Shown: piece after piece, positions 1 through 6,678 of the stretch | Numbering within the stretch: position 1 is the first letter of the stretch | How the letters are laid out: the number at the start of each line of letters is the position of its first letter | Source of the DNA: CAZATK01 sp964488085 | GTDB taxonomy: Bacteria > Patescibacteriota > Minisyncoccia > UBA6257 > UBA11618 | Assembly (NCBI GenBank): GCA_964488085.1 | Contig: CAZATK010000015.1 | Span: forward strand, 1 to 11,631 | Direction: 5' to 3' | Length of the DNA: 11,631 nucleotides | Program-made: the position numbers and the translations under genes | Notes under the pieces: generated by a model | Seen by the model: the letters and a program-made list of their open reading frames with translations, nothing else | Databases searched by the model: none | What the model was told of the DNA's origin: nothing

Positions 1-1009
1 TAAACATATCTTTAAATTTTTCGTCATTTGGAGAATTAATGTATTTAATTATTTTTTTTGCTATCAAATTTATTTTGATATCGGTTTTTTTCAAACAAAA
101 ATAATTATATATTGGTAATACATAATTTGGCTGAATACTAGTTTCTATTAACCCTCGCTCATAATCTTTTATAAGTTTATTCATAAAATTTGATTTTGTT
201 TTCTTATCTTTTTTTATGGCGCAAATCAATACTTCTTGAGAAATTCTTGGGTCTTTGGGAATAAATTTACTAAAATCTTTATGACTTGCAATGATTTTAT
301 AATCATAACCAAGGATATTTAAATACATAACTAAAGACTCAAGAGAGGGGATGCTAACTACTGTATTGTTAAATGTTGATCCGTCAGAATACGCAGATTC
401 GTATTTTTCCCCCGTTAAACCGCATATTTTTTTTTGGTTGAAATACGCAATATCTTTTAATTCAATGTAATTTTTAATATCTTCCGTAATAAATTTTGAT
501 GGTAAACAGACCGCGCTAATGATAAGCATCTTTTTTGATATTCCATCTAACTGTTTCAATGCTAAAAAAACAGATTCGCAATGATGTAGCATTCCAAGAC
601 AAAGAACTATATCAAATTGTTTTTTATGGCTTGCTAATGATTCTAGCGATTCTTGTTTAAATTTTACGCGAGTTTTAATGTTTAAAATTTTTCTTATCAT
701 TTTACCCTTTGCAATATTATTTATTCTTGGTTCAATGCCAATGATTTCTTTAAAGGATAAGTGACTTAATTGATGAATAATCCAGCCGTCATAACATCCA
801 ACATCAATAATAGACGTTTTTTTTATCTCATTATCAGTAAAATTATTTTTTACTATTTCTTGCACCTTTTTTAAAAGAAAATCAGCCCTGCCCTTCATGC
901 CTTCTTCATGGCTAATAGAATTCCCGTTAAAATCCCAATGGCCATGATAAAATTGTCCCAAGCTATTAATTAATTCTATATCGTTTTTAGTCAAATTATT
1001 TTTCCCCAT
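1..1009 (-). CDS. Class I SAM-dependent methyltransferase, 3' end cut by window edge
   Basis: Reading the minus strand from ATG at 1009-1007 gives 336 codons with no stop up to the left edge, so the C-terminus is missing. Motif I is clear at residues 67-76 (SIIDVGCYDG). An acidic residue ending strand 2 is at 91-94 (GIEP). A motif-IV/post-I-like stretch lies at 132-143 (FDIVLCLGMLHH). The N-terminal region has YHGHWDFNG at 21-29 and a conserved-looking EEGMKGR. The fold is confidently a SAM methyltransferase; the acceptor is unknown. Its start overlaps the end of the upstream glycosyltransferase by 19 bp (991-1009), which suggests translational coupling and a job in the same glycan pathway, for example O-methylation of a sugar or capping of a chain. 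Residues after about 250 look like a family-specific extension that I do not recognise. Confidence 0.88.
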   Translation of the reverse strand, partial: MGKNNLTKNDIELINSLGQFYHGHWDFNGNSISHEEGMKGRADFLLKKVQEIVKNNFTDNEIKKTSIIDVGCYDGWIIHQLSHLSFKEIIGIEPRINNIAKGKMIRKILNIKTRVKFKQESLESLASHKKQFDIVLCLGMLHHCESVFLALKQLDGISKKMLIISAVCLPSKFITEDIKNYIELKDIAYFNQKKICGLTGEKYESAYSDGSTFNNTVVSIPSLESLVMYLNILGYDYKIIASHKDFSKFIPKDPRISQEVLICAIKKDKKTKSNFMNKLIKDYERGLIETSIQPNYVLPIYNYFCLKKTDIKINLIAKKIIKYINSPNDEKFKDMF

Positions 1010-1875
1010 ATTTTTTTTAAATCTCTCAACATTGCCAGACCATATATTATAATAAGATTAAAAAAAATAGATACAAAAAGACCTGTTTTTTTAAATTTAT
1101 TTAAATTAATTTTTTTGATTACCATTAAATTTTTATAAACTAAATACCAATAAGGCAATAAACTAGCGCCACTTATTTTTTTTAAATGCGTATGATTCAA
1201 ACGCCTTTGATTAGCGCTTTCATTTTTTTCTTCAAGATGAGTTTCCCTTCTATAAAAAAGTTCTTCTGAAATATGAGCAAAGTCACCAACTAAAGAAAGC
1301 TCTAAAAGAAATACTAAGTCCATTCCTAAAACATTTTGAAATATTAATGTTTTTTCCATAGCGTTTCTTTGAATTAATCCATACACGGGGTTGCCATTAG
1401 GTATTCCCCAAAGGATGCAATGTAATTTACGAGATATATTTAATGCTCTTGTATCTAATCTTCCTGGCATTTTGCCTAGATTATTATTTTCACAATCTAT
1501 TGATGATGTTATCGGATATACTAATACCACCTTATTTTCTGCTTTAAATATATTTAAGCACTTTGAAATAAAACTTTTATCATACAAATCGTGTCCGCTT
1601 GCCCACATAAAATATTTTCCGGAAGACAAAAGAAAGGTTTTATTAAAATTTCTTGTTCCGCCAATATTACTCTCATTAAGATGATATTTAATACGACTAT
1701 CTTTTTCGGCATATTTTTGGGCTATTTCTCCAGTTTTATCAGTAGAGGCATTATCGCAAATAATAATTTCAAAATTAGAATAATCTTGGGCTAACAATGA
1801 GTCCAAAGTTTGAGAAAGAAATCTTTCTTCATTGAAAACTGGCATTCCTATACTAACCAATGAATGAATGTTCAT
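991..1875 (-). CDS. Family 2 glycosyltransferase, paralogue 1 (third in transcription order)
   Basis: A 294-aa GT-A fold glycosyltransferase. The nucleotide-binding N-terminus reads LVSIGMPVFNEE (6-17), with the CDNASTDKT motif at 40-48 (Asp41 for the base/ribose) and GHD at 94-96 in the place of the DxD metal site. It probably transfers a sugar from a nucleotide donor to a growing surface glycan at the inner membrane. The C-terminus has a hydrophobic stretch (about 267-282, GLFVSIFFNLIIIYGL) flanked by Lys/Arg, consistent with membrane attachment. It starts at ATG 1875, inside the end of the preceding paralogue (23-bp overlap), and its own end overlaps the methyltransferase at 1009. Residues 1-100 are nearly identical to the 2730-3620 paralogue, while the rest diverges, including the acceptor-side region. 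Donor and acceptor cannot be read from sequence. Confidence 0.93.
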   Translation of the reverse strand: MNIHSLVSIGMPVFNEERFLSQTLDSLLAQDYSNFEIIICDNASTDKTGEIAQKYAEKDSRIKYHLNESNIGGTRNFNKTFLLSSGKYFMWASGHDLYDKSFISKCLNIFKAENKVVLVYPITSSIDCENNNLGKMPGRLDTRALNISRKLHCILWGIPNGNPVYGLIQRNAMEKTLIFQNVLGMDLVFLLELSLVGDFAHISEELFYRRETHLEEKNESANQRRLNHTHLKKISGASLLPYWYLVYKNLMVIKKINLNKFKKTGLFVSIFFNLIIIYGLAMLRDLKKIWGKII

Positions 1876-2740
1876 GTTTAAAATTTTGAATAACTACTCT
1901 CATACGTATTAAAAGAAACTCAAAAATAAGTATAAAAACAAGAACCGGCTTATAGTACCAAGGTACAGGTGCTTTATAAATAAGGAGAACATGATAATAA
2001 AATTGATGTAAAAGATAAAAGATGTAGGGATGATTTTGATGTTTTTGGCTATATATATCTTTTATTTGTTTCTGAATATTTCCCCAACCAGTTTCTTCTG
2101 GTCTAACTATACGATAATAAAATAAAAATTTTGGTATATAAACAAATTCTCCTATTAAAGACAAACGGCTTATAAGCATACAATCCGCATTTACCGTACT
2201 TTTGTAAAAACCAATCTCTTTTATTGAATCACGTCTAATCAAACCGTGAATATAATGAATCTTTAATAAGTAATAAAAAAATAAATGATATCTTAATAAA
2301 GGATTTAGAGAGCGAGTGTCTAGGCGATTAGGCCAAGTCCCAACCTTATTATTTAAATTATCAATGAAATGTGTTAGTGCATACACCAAAACCACGCCTT
2401 TTTCTTTTTCTAAAATTTCTACGCAAGAGGAAATAAAACTTTTATCATACAAATCATGTCCACCGACCAACATAAAATACTTTCCAGAAGATAAGGCAAA
2501 TACTTTATTAGAGTTTCTTAATATGCCAATATTATTCTCGTTAAGATGGTATTTAATACGATTATTTTTCTCGGCATATCTCCTAACTATTTCTCCAGTT
2601 TTATCAGTAGAAATATTATCACAAATAATAATTTCAAAATTAGAATAATCTTGAGCTAGTAATGAATCTAAAGTTTGAGGAAGAAATTTTTCTTCGTTAT
2701 AAACTGGTATTCCGATACTGACTAGAGGATTATTGCTCAT
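1853..2740 (-). CDS. Family 2 glycosyltransferase, paralogue 2 (middle)
   Basis: A 295-aa GT-A glycosyltransferase with LVSIGIPVYNEE (6-17), CDNISTDKT (40-48) and GHD (94-96). The C-terminal half shares long blocks with the 2730-3620 paralogue: NKVGTWPNRLDTRSLNP, FVYIPKFLFYYRI and the hydrophobic YYKPVLVFILIFEFLL segment near the C-terminus, which could anchor it to the membrane. The N-terminal half is the divergent one (NIGILRNSNKVFAL where the others have NIGGTRNFNKTFLL). It overlaps the upstream paralogue by 11 bp and the downstream one by 23 bp. At both junctions the end of one gene and the ATG of the next share the string AAACATGA, so KHE near the C-terminus is encoded over the start codon of the next gene. 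It probably adds one residue to the same glycan as its neighbours. Confidence 0.93.
   Translation of the reverse strand: MSNNPLVSIGIPVYNEEKFLPQTLDSLLAQDYSNFEIIICDNISTDKTGEIVRRYAEKNNRIKYHLNENNIGILRNSNKVFALSSGKYFMLVGGHDLYDKSFISSCVEILEKEKGVVLVYALTHFIDNLNNKVGTWPNRLDTRSLNPLLRYHLFFYYLLKIHYIHGLIRRDSIKEIGFYKSTVNADCMLISRLSLIGEFVYIPKFLFYYRIVRPEETGWGNIQKQIKDIYSQKHQNHPYIFYLLHQFYYHVLLIYKAPVPWYYKPVLVFILIFEFLLIRMRVVIQNFKHEHSFIG
2271..2367. repeat. 97-bp tract identical to 3139-3235 (copy in paralogue 2)
   Basis: Base-by-base comparison shows this stretch is identical to 3139-3235 (constant offset 868) although sequence on both sides differs at synonymous and non-synonymous sites. It covers the region coding for the NKVGTWPNRLDTRSLNP block and the residues after it. 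A tract this long without silent changes points to recent duplication or gene conversion between the two glycosyltransferase genes. Confidence 0.93.
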
Positions 2741-3620
2741 GTTTTGAATTCTTAATAGCCATTCTTATACGCAATAAAAAAAACTCAAAAATAAGTATAA
2801 AAACAAGAATTGGCTTATAATACCAAGCTACAGGAGCTTTATAAATAACAATAATATTATAATAAAATTGGTGTAAAATATAAAAGATGTAAGGATAATT
2901 TTGATGTCCTTGACCATATGTGGCTTTTATATATCTTGTGGTATTTCCCCATCCAGTTTGTTTGGGTCTAATTATACGATAATAAAATAAAAACTTTGGT
3001 ATATAAACAAATTCTCCCATTAAAGACAATTGACTTAAAAATATATTTTCTGAATTTAATACATTGTCTTTAAAGAGACCGGTTTTTTTTATTGAATCGC
3101 GTCTCATCAAACCGTGAATATAATGAATTTTCATTAAATAATAAAAAAATAAATGATATCTTAATAAAGGATTTAGAGAGCGAGTGTCTAGGCGATTAGG
3201 CCAAGTCCCAACCTTATTATTTAAATTATCAATGAGATGGGTTAACGCATATACCAAAATCACATTTTCTTCTTTTTCTAAAATTTCTACACAGGAAGAA
3301 ATAAAACTTTTATCATACAAATCGTGTCCGCCCGCCCACATAAAATATTTTCCTGAAGACAAAAGAAAGGTTTTATTAAAGTTTCTTGTTCCGCCAATAT
3401 TACTTTCATTAAGATAATATTTAATACGATTGTCTTTTTTTGCATATTCTTGGGCTATTTCTCCAGTTTTATCAGTAGAGGCATTATCACAAATGATAAT
3501 TTCAAAATTAGAATAATCTTGAGCTAGCAATGAGTCTAAAGTTTGAGAAAGAAATCTTTCTTCGTTACAAACTGCTACTCCGATACTAACTAATGGTTGT
3601 AAGTTATGTGTGGGATGCAT
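2730..3620 (-). CDS. Family 2 glycosyltransferase, paralogue 3 (first in transcription order), N-terminus from a repeat
   Basis: A 296-aa GT-A glycosyltransferase with CDNASTDKT (44-52) and GHD (98-100). The usual PVFNEE is VAVCNEE here (Pro to Ala). Residues up to about 105 match paralogue 1, and residues from about 105 to the end match paralogue 2, so the gene looks mosaic. The first codons, MHPTHNL, are encoded by a 17-bp copy (3600-3616) of the inverted repeat that flanks the GIY-YIG cassette at 5518-5817; the paralogues begin MNIHS and MSNNP instead. No other in-frame ATG precedes the LVSIG core, so this start is very probably the real one. The ATG lies 2 bp after the TAA of the CmcI-like gene, and I see no good Shine-Dalgarno. 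Coupled translation is likely. Confidence 0.92.
   Translation of the reverse strand: MHPTHNLQPLVSIGVAVCNEERFLSQTLDSLLAQDYSNFEIIICDNASTDKTGEIAQEYAKKDNRIKYYLNESNIGGTRNFNKTFLLSSGKYFMWAGGHDLYDKSFISSCVEILEKEENVILVYALTHLIDNLNNKVGTWPNRLDTRSLNPLLRYHLFFYYLMKIHYIHGLMRRDSIKKTGLFKDNVLNSENIFLSQLSLMGEFVYIPKFLFYYRIIRPKQTGWGNTTRYIKATYGQGHQNYPYIFYILHQFYYNIIVIYKAPVAWYYKPILVFILIFEFFLLRIRMAIKNSKHEQ
3139..3235. repeat. 97-bp tract identical to 2271-2367 (copy in paralogue 3)
   Basis: This is the partner of the identical tract in the middle glycosyltransferase. It lies in the half of this gene that resembles paralogue 2, downstream (in reading order) of the apparent mosaic breakpoint near the GHD motif. Confidence 0.93.
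3600..3616 (-). repeat. Solo copy of the GIY-YIG cassette end
   Basis: Seventeen bases, TAAGTTATGTGTGGGAT on the plus strand, match 5801-5817 exactly and the reverse complement of 5518-5534 exactly. On the minus strand it follows ATGC and reads ATCCCACACATAACTTA, in the same orientation as the left end of the cassette. No second copy is nearby, so this looks like a one-ended remnant or a recombination product. It supplies the start and first residues (MHPTHNL) of the glycosyltransferase at 2730-3620. Confidence 0.9.
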
Positions 3621-3622
3621 TC

Positions 3623-4357
3623 TTATTTAATTTTTTTTAAATATCCTCTAGGATTGGTAGTGATTAATAACTTATTGTCAATATTTTTGTCTACTATAAA
3701 ATTTTTATTCTCTTTTAAAAATCTATCAACAGCTGTTTTAGGATTATTACCCTTACCCCAAGGTCGATTTTTAGAAACTGCTTTTGGTATTATTTCAGTA
3801 ACAGTATCAAAGACCACAATATAACTATTTTTGGTTACTAATTTAGAATATAAACATAATTCTTGCCAAACATGATCGTAAGTATGATTAGAATCTAAGA
3901 ACACCATTACCTTCTTTTTATTTTGAGCAATTTTTTTTACTTGATTATATATACCCATATCAATAGATGAGCCCTCTAACATTTTGATTCTCTTGAACAA
4001 AGAATGGGCTTCAATTAACTTTTTGTTATGTTTTCTTATATCAATATCAATTCCAACCACAAGTCCATTATTGCCAATTAATTCTAATATAGACGCCGAT
4101 AAAATGATTGATCCGCCATGCGCAATGCCTGTTTCAATAATTAAATCTGGCTTTACTGACCAAATAATTTCTTGCATGACAACTACTTCTTGAGGAAATT
4201 GGATAATCGGTCTTCCTAACCAATTAAAATTATAAACATATTTAATTTTGCTGGATTCTATAATAAAGCTCTCAGCTATTTTTTTGAGCTTTTTATTTAC
4301 CCCTAATTTTTTTATATTATTTTCTCTTTCTAATTGAAATGCTTTAATCGGATCCAT
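3623..4357 (-). CDS. CmcI/cephalosporin-hydroxylase family methyltransferase-like protein
   Basis: A 244-aa protein matching the CmcI family (PF04989), which despite its name has a SAM-methyltransferase fold and often occurs in polysaccharide and glycolipid loci, where rhamnosyl O-methyltransferases belong to it. Visible family motifs are NWLGRPIIQFPQ (45-56), a SAM-loop-like IIETGIAHGGS (73-83), GIDIDIR (102-108), LDSNHTYDHV (154-163) with likely metal/catalytic acidic residues, VVFDT (181-185) and GNNPKTAV (203-210). Length is normal for the family. A role in sugar O-methylation or hydroxylation is inferred from context; the substrate is unknown. It starts at ATG 4357, 13 bp after the preceding methyltransferase stop, with no evident Shine-Dalgarno, and it ends 2 bp before the first glycosyltransferase. 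Confidence 0.9.
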   Translation of the reverse strand: MDPIKAFQLERENNIKKLGVNKKLKKIAESFIIESSKIKYVYNFNWLGRPIIQFPQEVVVMQEIIWSVKPDLIIETGIAHGGSIILSASILELIGNNGLVVGIDIDIRKHNKKLIEAHSLFKRIKMLEGSSIDMGIYNQVKKIAQNKKKVMVFLDSNHTYDHVWQELCLYSKLVTKNSYIVVFDTVTEIIPKAVSKNRPWGKGNNPKTAVDRFLKENKNFIVDKNIDNKLLITTNPRGYLKKIK

Positions 4358-4370
4358 AATTATAATTAAA

Positions 4371-5519
4371 TCAAATACTTAAAACCGTAATAATTTTATT
4401 AGGAGAAGTATATTCTGATATTTGAGACAAAATTTGTTCAACATTATGTTTATTGAAGGTGCATATTAAAAATAAATCGCATTTTTCTTCTTTTATTTTT
4501 TCTACCGGCTGAACGATTATTCCAAACATTTTTTGATTCCAAATATTTTTATTATTATCAAATAAAGAGGTTACAGTTATATTTTTAAATTCCTGTTTTA
4601 TAAAGTTAAAAACAGTAAACAATGCATCTCCACAGCCAATTATGCCCAAAGAGGTATTTTTTTTTATTTTAGAAAATTTTTCTCTTAACTTACTTTTATT
4701 TAATTCGTAAGCTAATTTAAGTGATTGTCCATTGGCTAAATAATTTAAATCATTTTGAAAAACAACTAATAAGGTAGGGGAGTAGGGTTCTCGATCTATA
4801 TCTAAGTTTTTAAAAGTCTTTAAATATTGTGTTGATAAATCGGCCTTATTGCCTAATTTAGTTATAGTGTGCGGAGTAAAATAATTAATATGTTGTATAT
4901 AAGCGGGAACAATATCATCTTCTCTTAAAAAGGACGCATCGGGAACTTCTATGATTATAAATCCGTTTTTTCTCAATAAATTATTTTTAATAAACTTTAA
5001 AGTTTCTAATGGATTGTATATGTGCTCTAAAACATGATTAAAAATTATGGCGTCGAACTTCCCTTCCCTTTTTGTTAATAAATCTAAGGAATTATAAAAA
5101 CCGCTTTTATTCGTTATTTTTTTTAAATGGATGTCATAACCGACCAGTTGAATGCGTTTTCCCCAATCGGTAAATTTCTTTAACCATTCAATAAAAGAAC
5201 CGTCATAACAACCGAAATCCAACAACTTCTTTATATTATGAGAAGAAAGAATGGGGGCAATAACATCTGCTACTTCTTTATATCTTTTAACTTGAGCCGG
5301 ATAAAATTTATGATTGGTGGGGTCATAAATAAGATCCGCATAAAAATCGTCATAAAATTTTTGTTCCCAAGCCGGATTTTGATGAATAAATCCGCAAGAT
5401 GAACATTCTGAAACAACATAATTAGCTTTTAAGCGTTCAAATCTTTGTGTAAATAATTTTTTAGTTTTTTTATTGGTTCCGCATAAAACGCACGATCTTT
5501 TGCAAAATTTATATTTCAT
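4371..5519 (-). CDS. Sugar C-methyltransferase-like protein (zinc-binding N-terminus, SAM domain, Rossmann-like C-terminus)
   Basis: A 382-aa protein counted from ATG 5519-5517 (MKYKFCKRS). Residues 10-42 hold CxxC...CxxC (Cys10, 13, 39, 42), the zinc-site pattern of the Methyltransf_13 domain of NDP-sugar C-methyltransferases such as TylC3/NovU. The SAM domain follows, with LLDFGCYDG (99-107) and NHVLEHIYNP (161-170). The C-terminal part (about 288-365) has GIIGCGDALF, TVTSLFDNN and CDLFLICTF, resembling the Methyltransf_14 domain of that family. It would C-methylate a 4-keto sugar nucleotide, fitting the dehydratase and SDRs upstream. An ATG three codons earlier (5528) would add MCG, but it lies wholly inside the inverted repeat of the GIY-YIG cassette, so I take 5519 as native. 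Its first three bases overlap the GGGATGA end of that cassette. Substrate is not provable here. Confidence 0.88.
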   Translation of the reverse strand: MKYKFCKRSCVLCGTNKKTKKLFTQRFERLKANYVVSECSSCGFIHQNPAWEQKFYDDFYADLIYDPTNHKFYPAQVKRYKEVADVIAPILSSHNIKKLLDFGCYDGSFIEWLKKFTDWGKRIQLVGYDIHLKKITNKSGFYNSLDLLTKREGKFDAIIFNHVLEHIYNPLETLKFIKNNLLRKNGFIIIEVPDASFLREDDIVPAYIQHINYFTPHTITKLGNKADLSTQYLKTFKNLDIDREPYSPTLLVVFQNDLNYLANGQSLKLAYELNKSKLREKFSKIKKNTSLGIIGCGDALFTVFNFIKQEFKNITVTSLFDNNKNIWNQKMFGIIVQPVEKIKEEKCDLFLICTFNKHNVEQILSQISEYTSPNKIITVLSI

Positions 5520-5537
5520 CCCACACATAACTTATAC
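5518..5537. repeat. Inverted repeat, right end of cassette in reading direction
   Basis: Plus strand ATCCCACACATAACTTATAC is the exact reverse complement of 5798-5817; identity stops at both edges. It contains the TAA stop of the GIY-YIG gene (5532-5534), and its outer edge overlaps the ATG of the next gene. In RNA it could pair with the other arm and cover that start codon. Confidence 0.97.
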
Positions 5538-5792
5538 CCGAAGGCTATTGCACAACCGTTCTTTTAGTCTGCGCAAACCTTGGGCATGAAGTTTTAAAGA
5601 TTTTTCTCTTTGACATGCATCGACTTTAGAGCAATAGCCTTCGAAATATATAAGTTTCCATGGTAAATATTTTTTAGTATATGAAGATTCGCCATTGTTA
5701 TGTTCTGTGATTCGCTTTTTTAAATCAGAAGCACATCCCACATATAAACTCCCGTTTTCCTCAGATTGTAACAAATATACAAAATATATCAT
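5532..5792 (-). CDS. Small GIY-YIG (URI-domain) endonuclease
   Basis: An 86-aa single-domain GIY-YIG protein of the UPF0213/COG2827 type. The GIY strand is YFVYLLQS (3-10), the YIG strand is SLYVG (15-19), followed by DLKKRITEHNNG (23-34, with Arg27 and His31/Asn32), KLIYFEGY (46-53) and the metal-binding glutamate in QREKSLK (61-67, Glu63). All core residues are present and the length is normal, so it should be an active nuclease. It stands alone, without UvrC or a homing-type DNA-binding domain. It sits inside the inverted-repeat cassette in a sugar operon with which it has no functional link, which suggests selfish or mobile behaviour. Its ATG overlaps the stop of a 10-codon leader (ATGA), and its stop lies in the inverted repeat just before the next gene. 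DNA target unknown. Confidence 0.92.
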   Translation of the reverse strand: MIYFVYLLQSEENGSLYVGCASDLKKRITEHNNGESSYTKKYLPWKLIYFEGYCSKVDACQREKSLKLHAQGLRRLKERLCNSLRV

Positions 5793-5821
5793 AAAAAGTA
5801 TAAGTTATGTGTGGGATTCAT
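5789..5821 (-). CDS. Possible 10-residue leader peptide MNPTHNLYFL
   Basis: ATG at 5821-5819 overlaps the TGA stop of the SDR gene as ATGA, and the frame ends in TGA (5791-5789), which overlaps the ATG of the nuclease gene, again as ATGA. The sequence AAGGAG lies directly before the ATG with zero spacing, closer than ideal. The frame could hand ribosomes from the SDR to the nuclease. Being only ten codons long and mostly inside a repeat, it may be a by-product, so confidence is modest. Confidence 0.4.
   Translation of the reverse strand: MNPTHNLYFL
5798..5817. repeat. Inverted repeat, left end of cassette in reading direction
   Basis: This is the exact 20-bp reverse complement of 5518-5537. 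On the minus strand it immediately follows the TGA of the SDR gene and encodes the middle of a 10-codon open frame (MNPTHNLYFL). Seventeen of its bases recur at 3600-3616. Confidence 0.97.
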
Positions 5822-6678
5822 CTCCTTAAATCTAAATTTTTTAATCCTGTTTTTAGATCAATCTTCGGCTTCCATAAAAATTTTCGTTTAAATTTTTTAT
5901 TTGATGGATTACGAATAATAAAGTTGTTTGAATCAGATTCTGTTATTGTCGGTTTAATTCTCAAAATTTTAGCGCTAGTTTTTATAATTTCTTTTAAAGT
6001 AATTAATTTATCATGCGATAAATTATAAATTTCAAATCCCGATTTTTTCTTTGAAAAAACGGAAATAATTCCCGAAACAACATCTTTTACATTAATAAAT
6101 CTTCTGGCTGCCTTGAGAGAACCGACGCTAACCTTAGCATCCATTTTAACAGAATTAAACAAAGATTCAACTGCGGTCTGATGTTTATTGTTTGGCCCGT
6201 AAACTATACTGAAGCGTAAAATAGTAGTTGGTATTAAATGTTTAGAGTAATACTGTTTTAAGTAACATTCGGAAACAAGTTTAGATAAAGCATATTCGTT
6301 ATTAATAGATTTTAAATCAATTGAGAAATCTTCTAAAAGCTCTTTATTAGAATTAAAATCCCCGTAAACCCATTCACTGGAGGCAAAAATAAAATGTTTT
6401 ACTTTTTTTATTACGGCGGCTTCAAAAATATTAACCGTTCCTAAAATATTATTGTCAAAACAACTTTTTGCATTATTAAAACACTGTTTTGGTTGGGCGA
6501 GAGCGGCGAGATGAACCAGCGCGTCTGCATTGGCAGGTAAATGATCCACTATGTCGGCTGATCTTGTGTCTAAACCATTTATTAAATCTATACCAACAAC
6601 TTTATGACCGAGCTTAAGGCATTGCTTTGAAAGCTCCTTGCCAATAAAACCCTCTGAACCAGTAATAATAATCCTCAT
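5818..6678 (-). CDS. NAD(P)-dependent extended SDR, sugar-nucleotide epimerase/reductase
   Basis: A 286-aa extended short-chain dehydrogenase. The Rossmann dinucleotide loop is ITGSEGFIG (5-13), Asp31 ends strand 2, the active-site serines are in ASSEWVYG (99-106), and the catalytic pair is YALSK (Tyr129, Lys133). LRFSIVYGP (154-162) and RRFINVKDV (192-200) are typical of UDP/GDP-sugar SDRs, as is the near-terminal WKPKIDLKTGLK. It would epimerise, reduce or dehydrate a nucleotide-linked sugar; the exact reaction cannot be told. It begins with an ATGA overlap with the ThDP gene. Its last codons (AGG AGA TGA) sit against the GIY-YIG cassette, and GGAGATGAATCCC is shared with the second element at 11038-11050, so the final two residues may come from the insertion. 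Confidence 0.9.
   Translation of the reverse strand: MRIIITGSEGFIGKELSKQCLKLGHKVVGIDLINGLDTRSADIVDHLPANADALVHLAALAQPKQCFNNAKSCFDNNILGTVNIFEAAVIKKVKHFIFASSEWVYGDFNSNKELLEDFSIDLKSINNEYALSKLVSECYLKQYYSKHLIPTTILRFSIVYGPNNKHQTAVESLFNSVKMDAKVSVGSLKAARRFINVKDVVSGIISVFSKKKSGFEIYNLSHDKLITLKEIIKTSAKILRIKPTITESDSNNFIIRNPSNKKFKRKFLWKPKIDLKTGLKNLDLRR

Larger units (their letters stand above)
5518..5817 (-). mobile_element. 300-bp inverted-repeat cassette carrying a GIY-YIG endonuclease gene
   Basis: The cassette is bounded by a perfect 20-bp inverted repeat and contains one gene, for a GIY-YIG nuclease, filling most of its length. On the minus strand it is flanked by ATGA on both sides: the left ATGA gives the TGA stop of the upstream SDR, and the right ATGA, sharing the AT of the repeat, gives the ATG of the downstream methyltransferase. 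Removing cassette plus one ATGA would recreate a stop/start overlap like those at 9225-9228 and 6675-6678. That is what an insertion with a 4-bp duplication would leave, but ATGA may instead be part of the element. Mobility is inferred; no transposase is present. The gene is roughly 34% GC by hand count, slightly above its surroundings. Confidence 0.6.

Noticed and set aside
1391..3824. Plus-strand open frames across the glycosyltransferase genes
   Set aside because: They are antisense to well-supported genes, recur in the same place in each paralogue, and show no recognisable family; they are shadows of the minus-strand coding.
5520..5528. Upstream ATG adding MCG to the methyltransferase at 4371-5519
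   Set aside because: The added codons lie entirely in the cassette repeat, while ATG 5519 directly precedes the Cys-rich N-terminus of the family.
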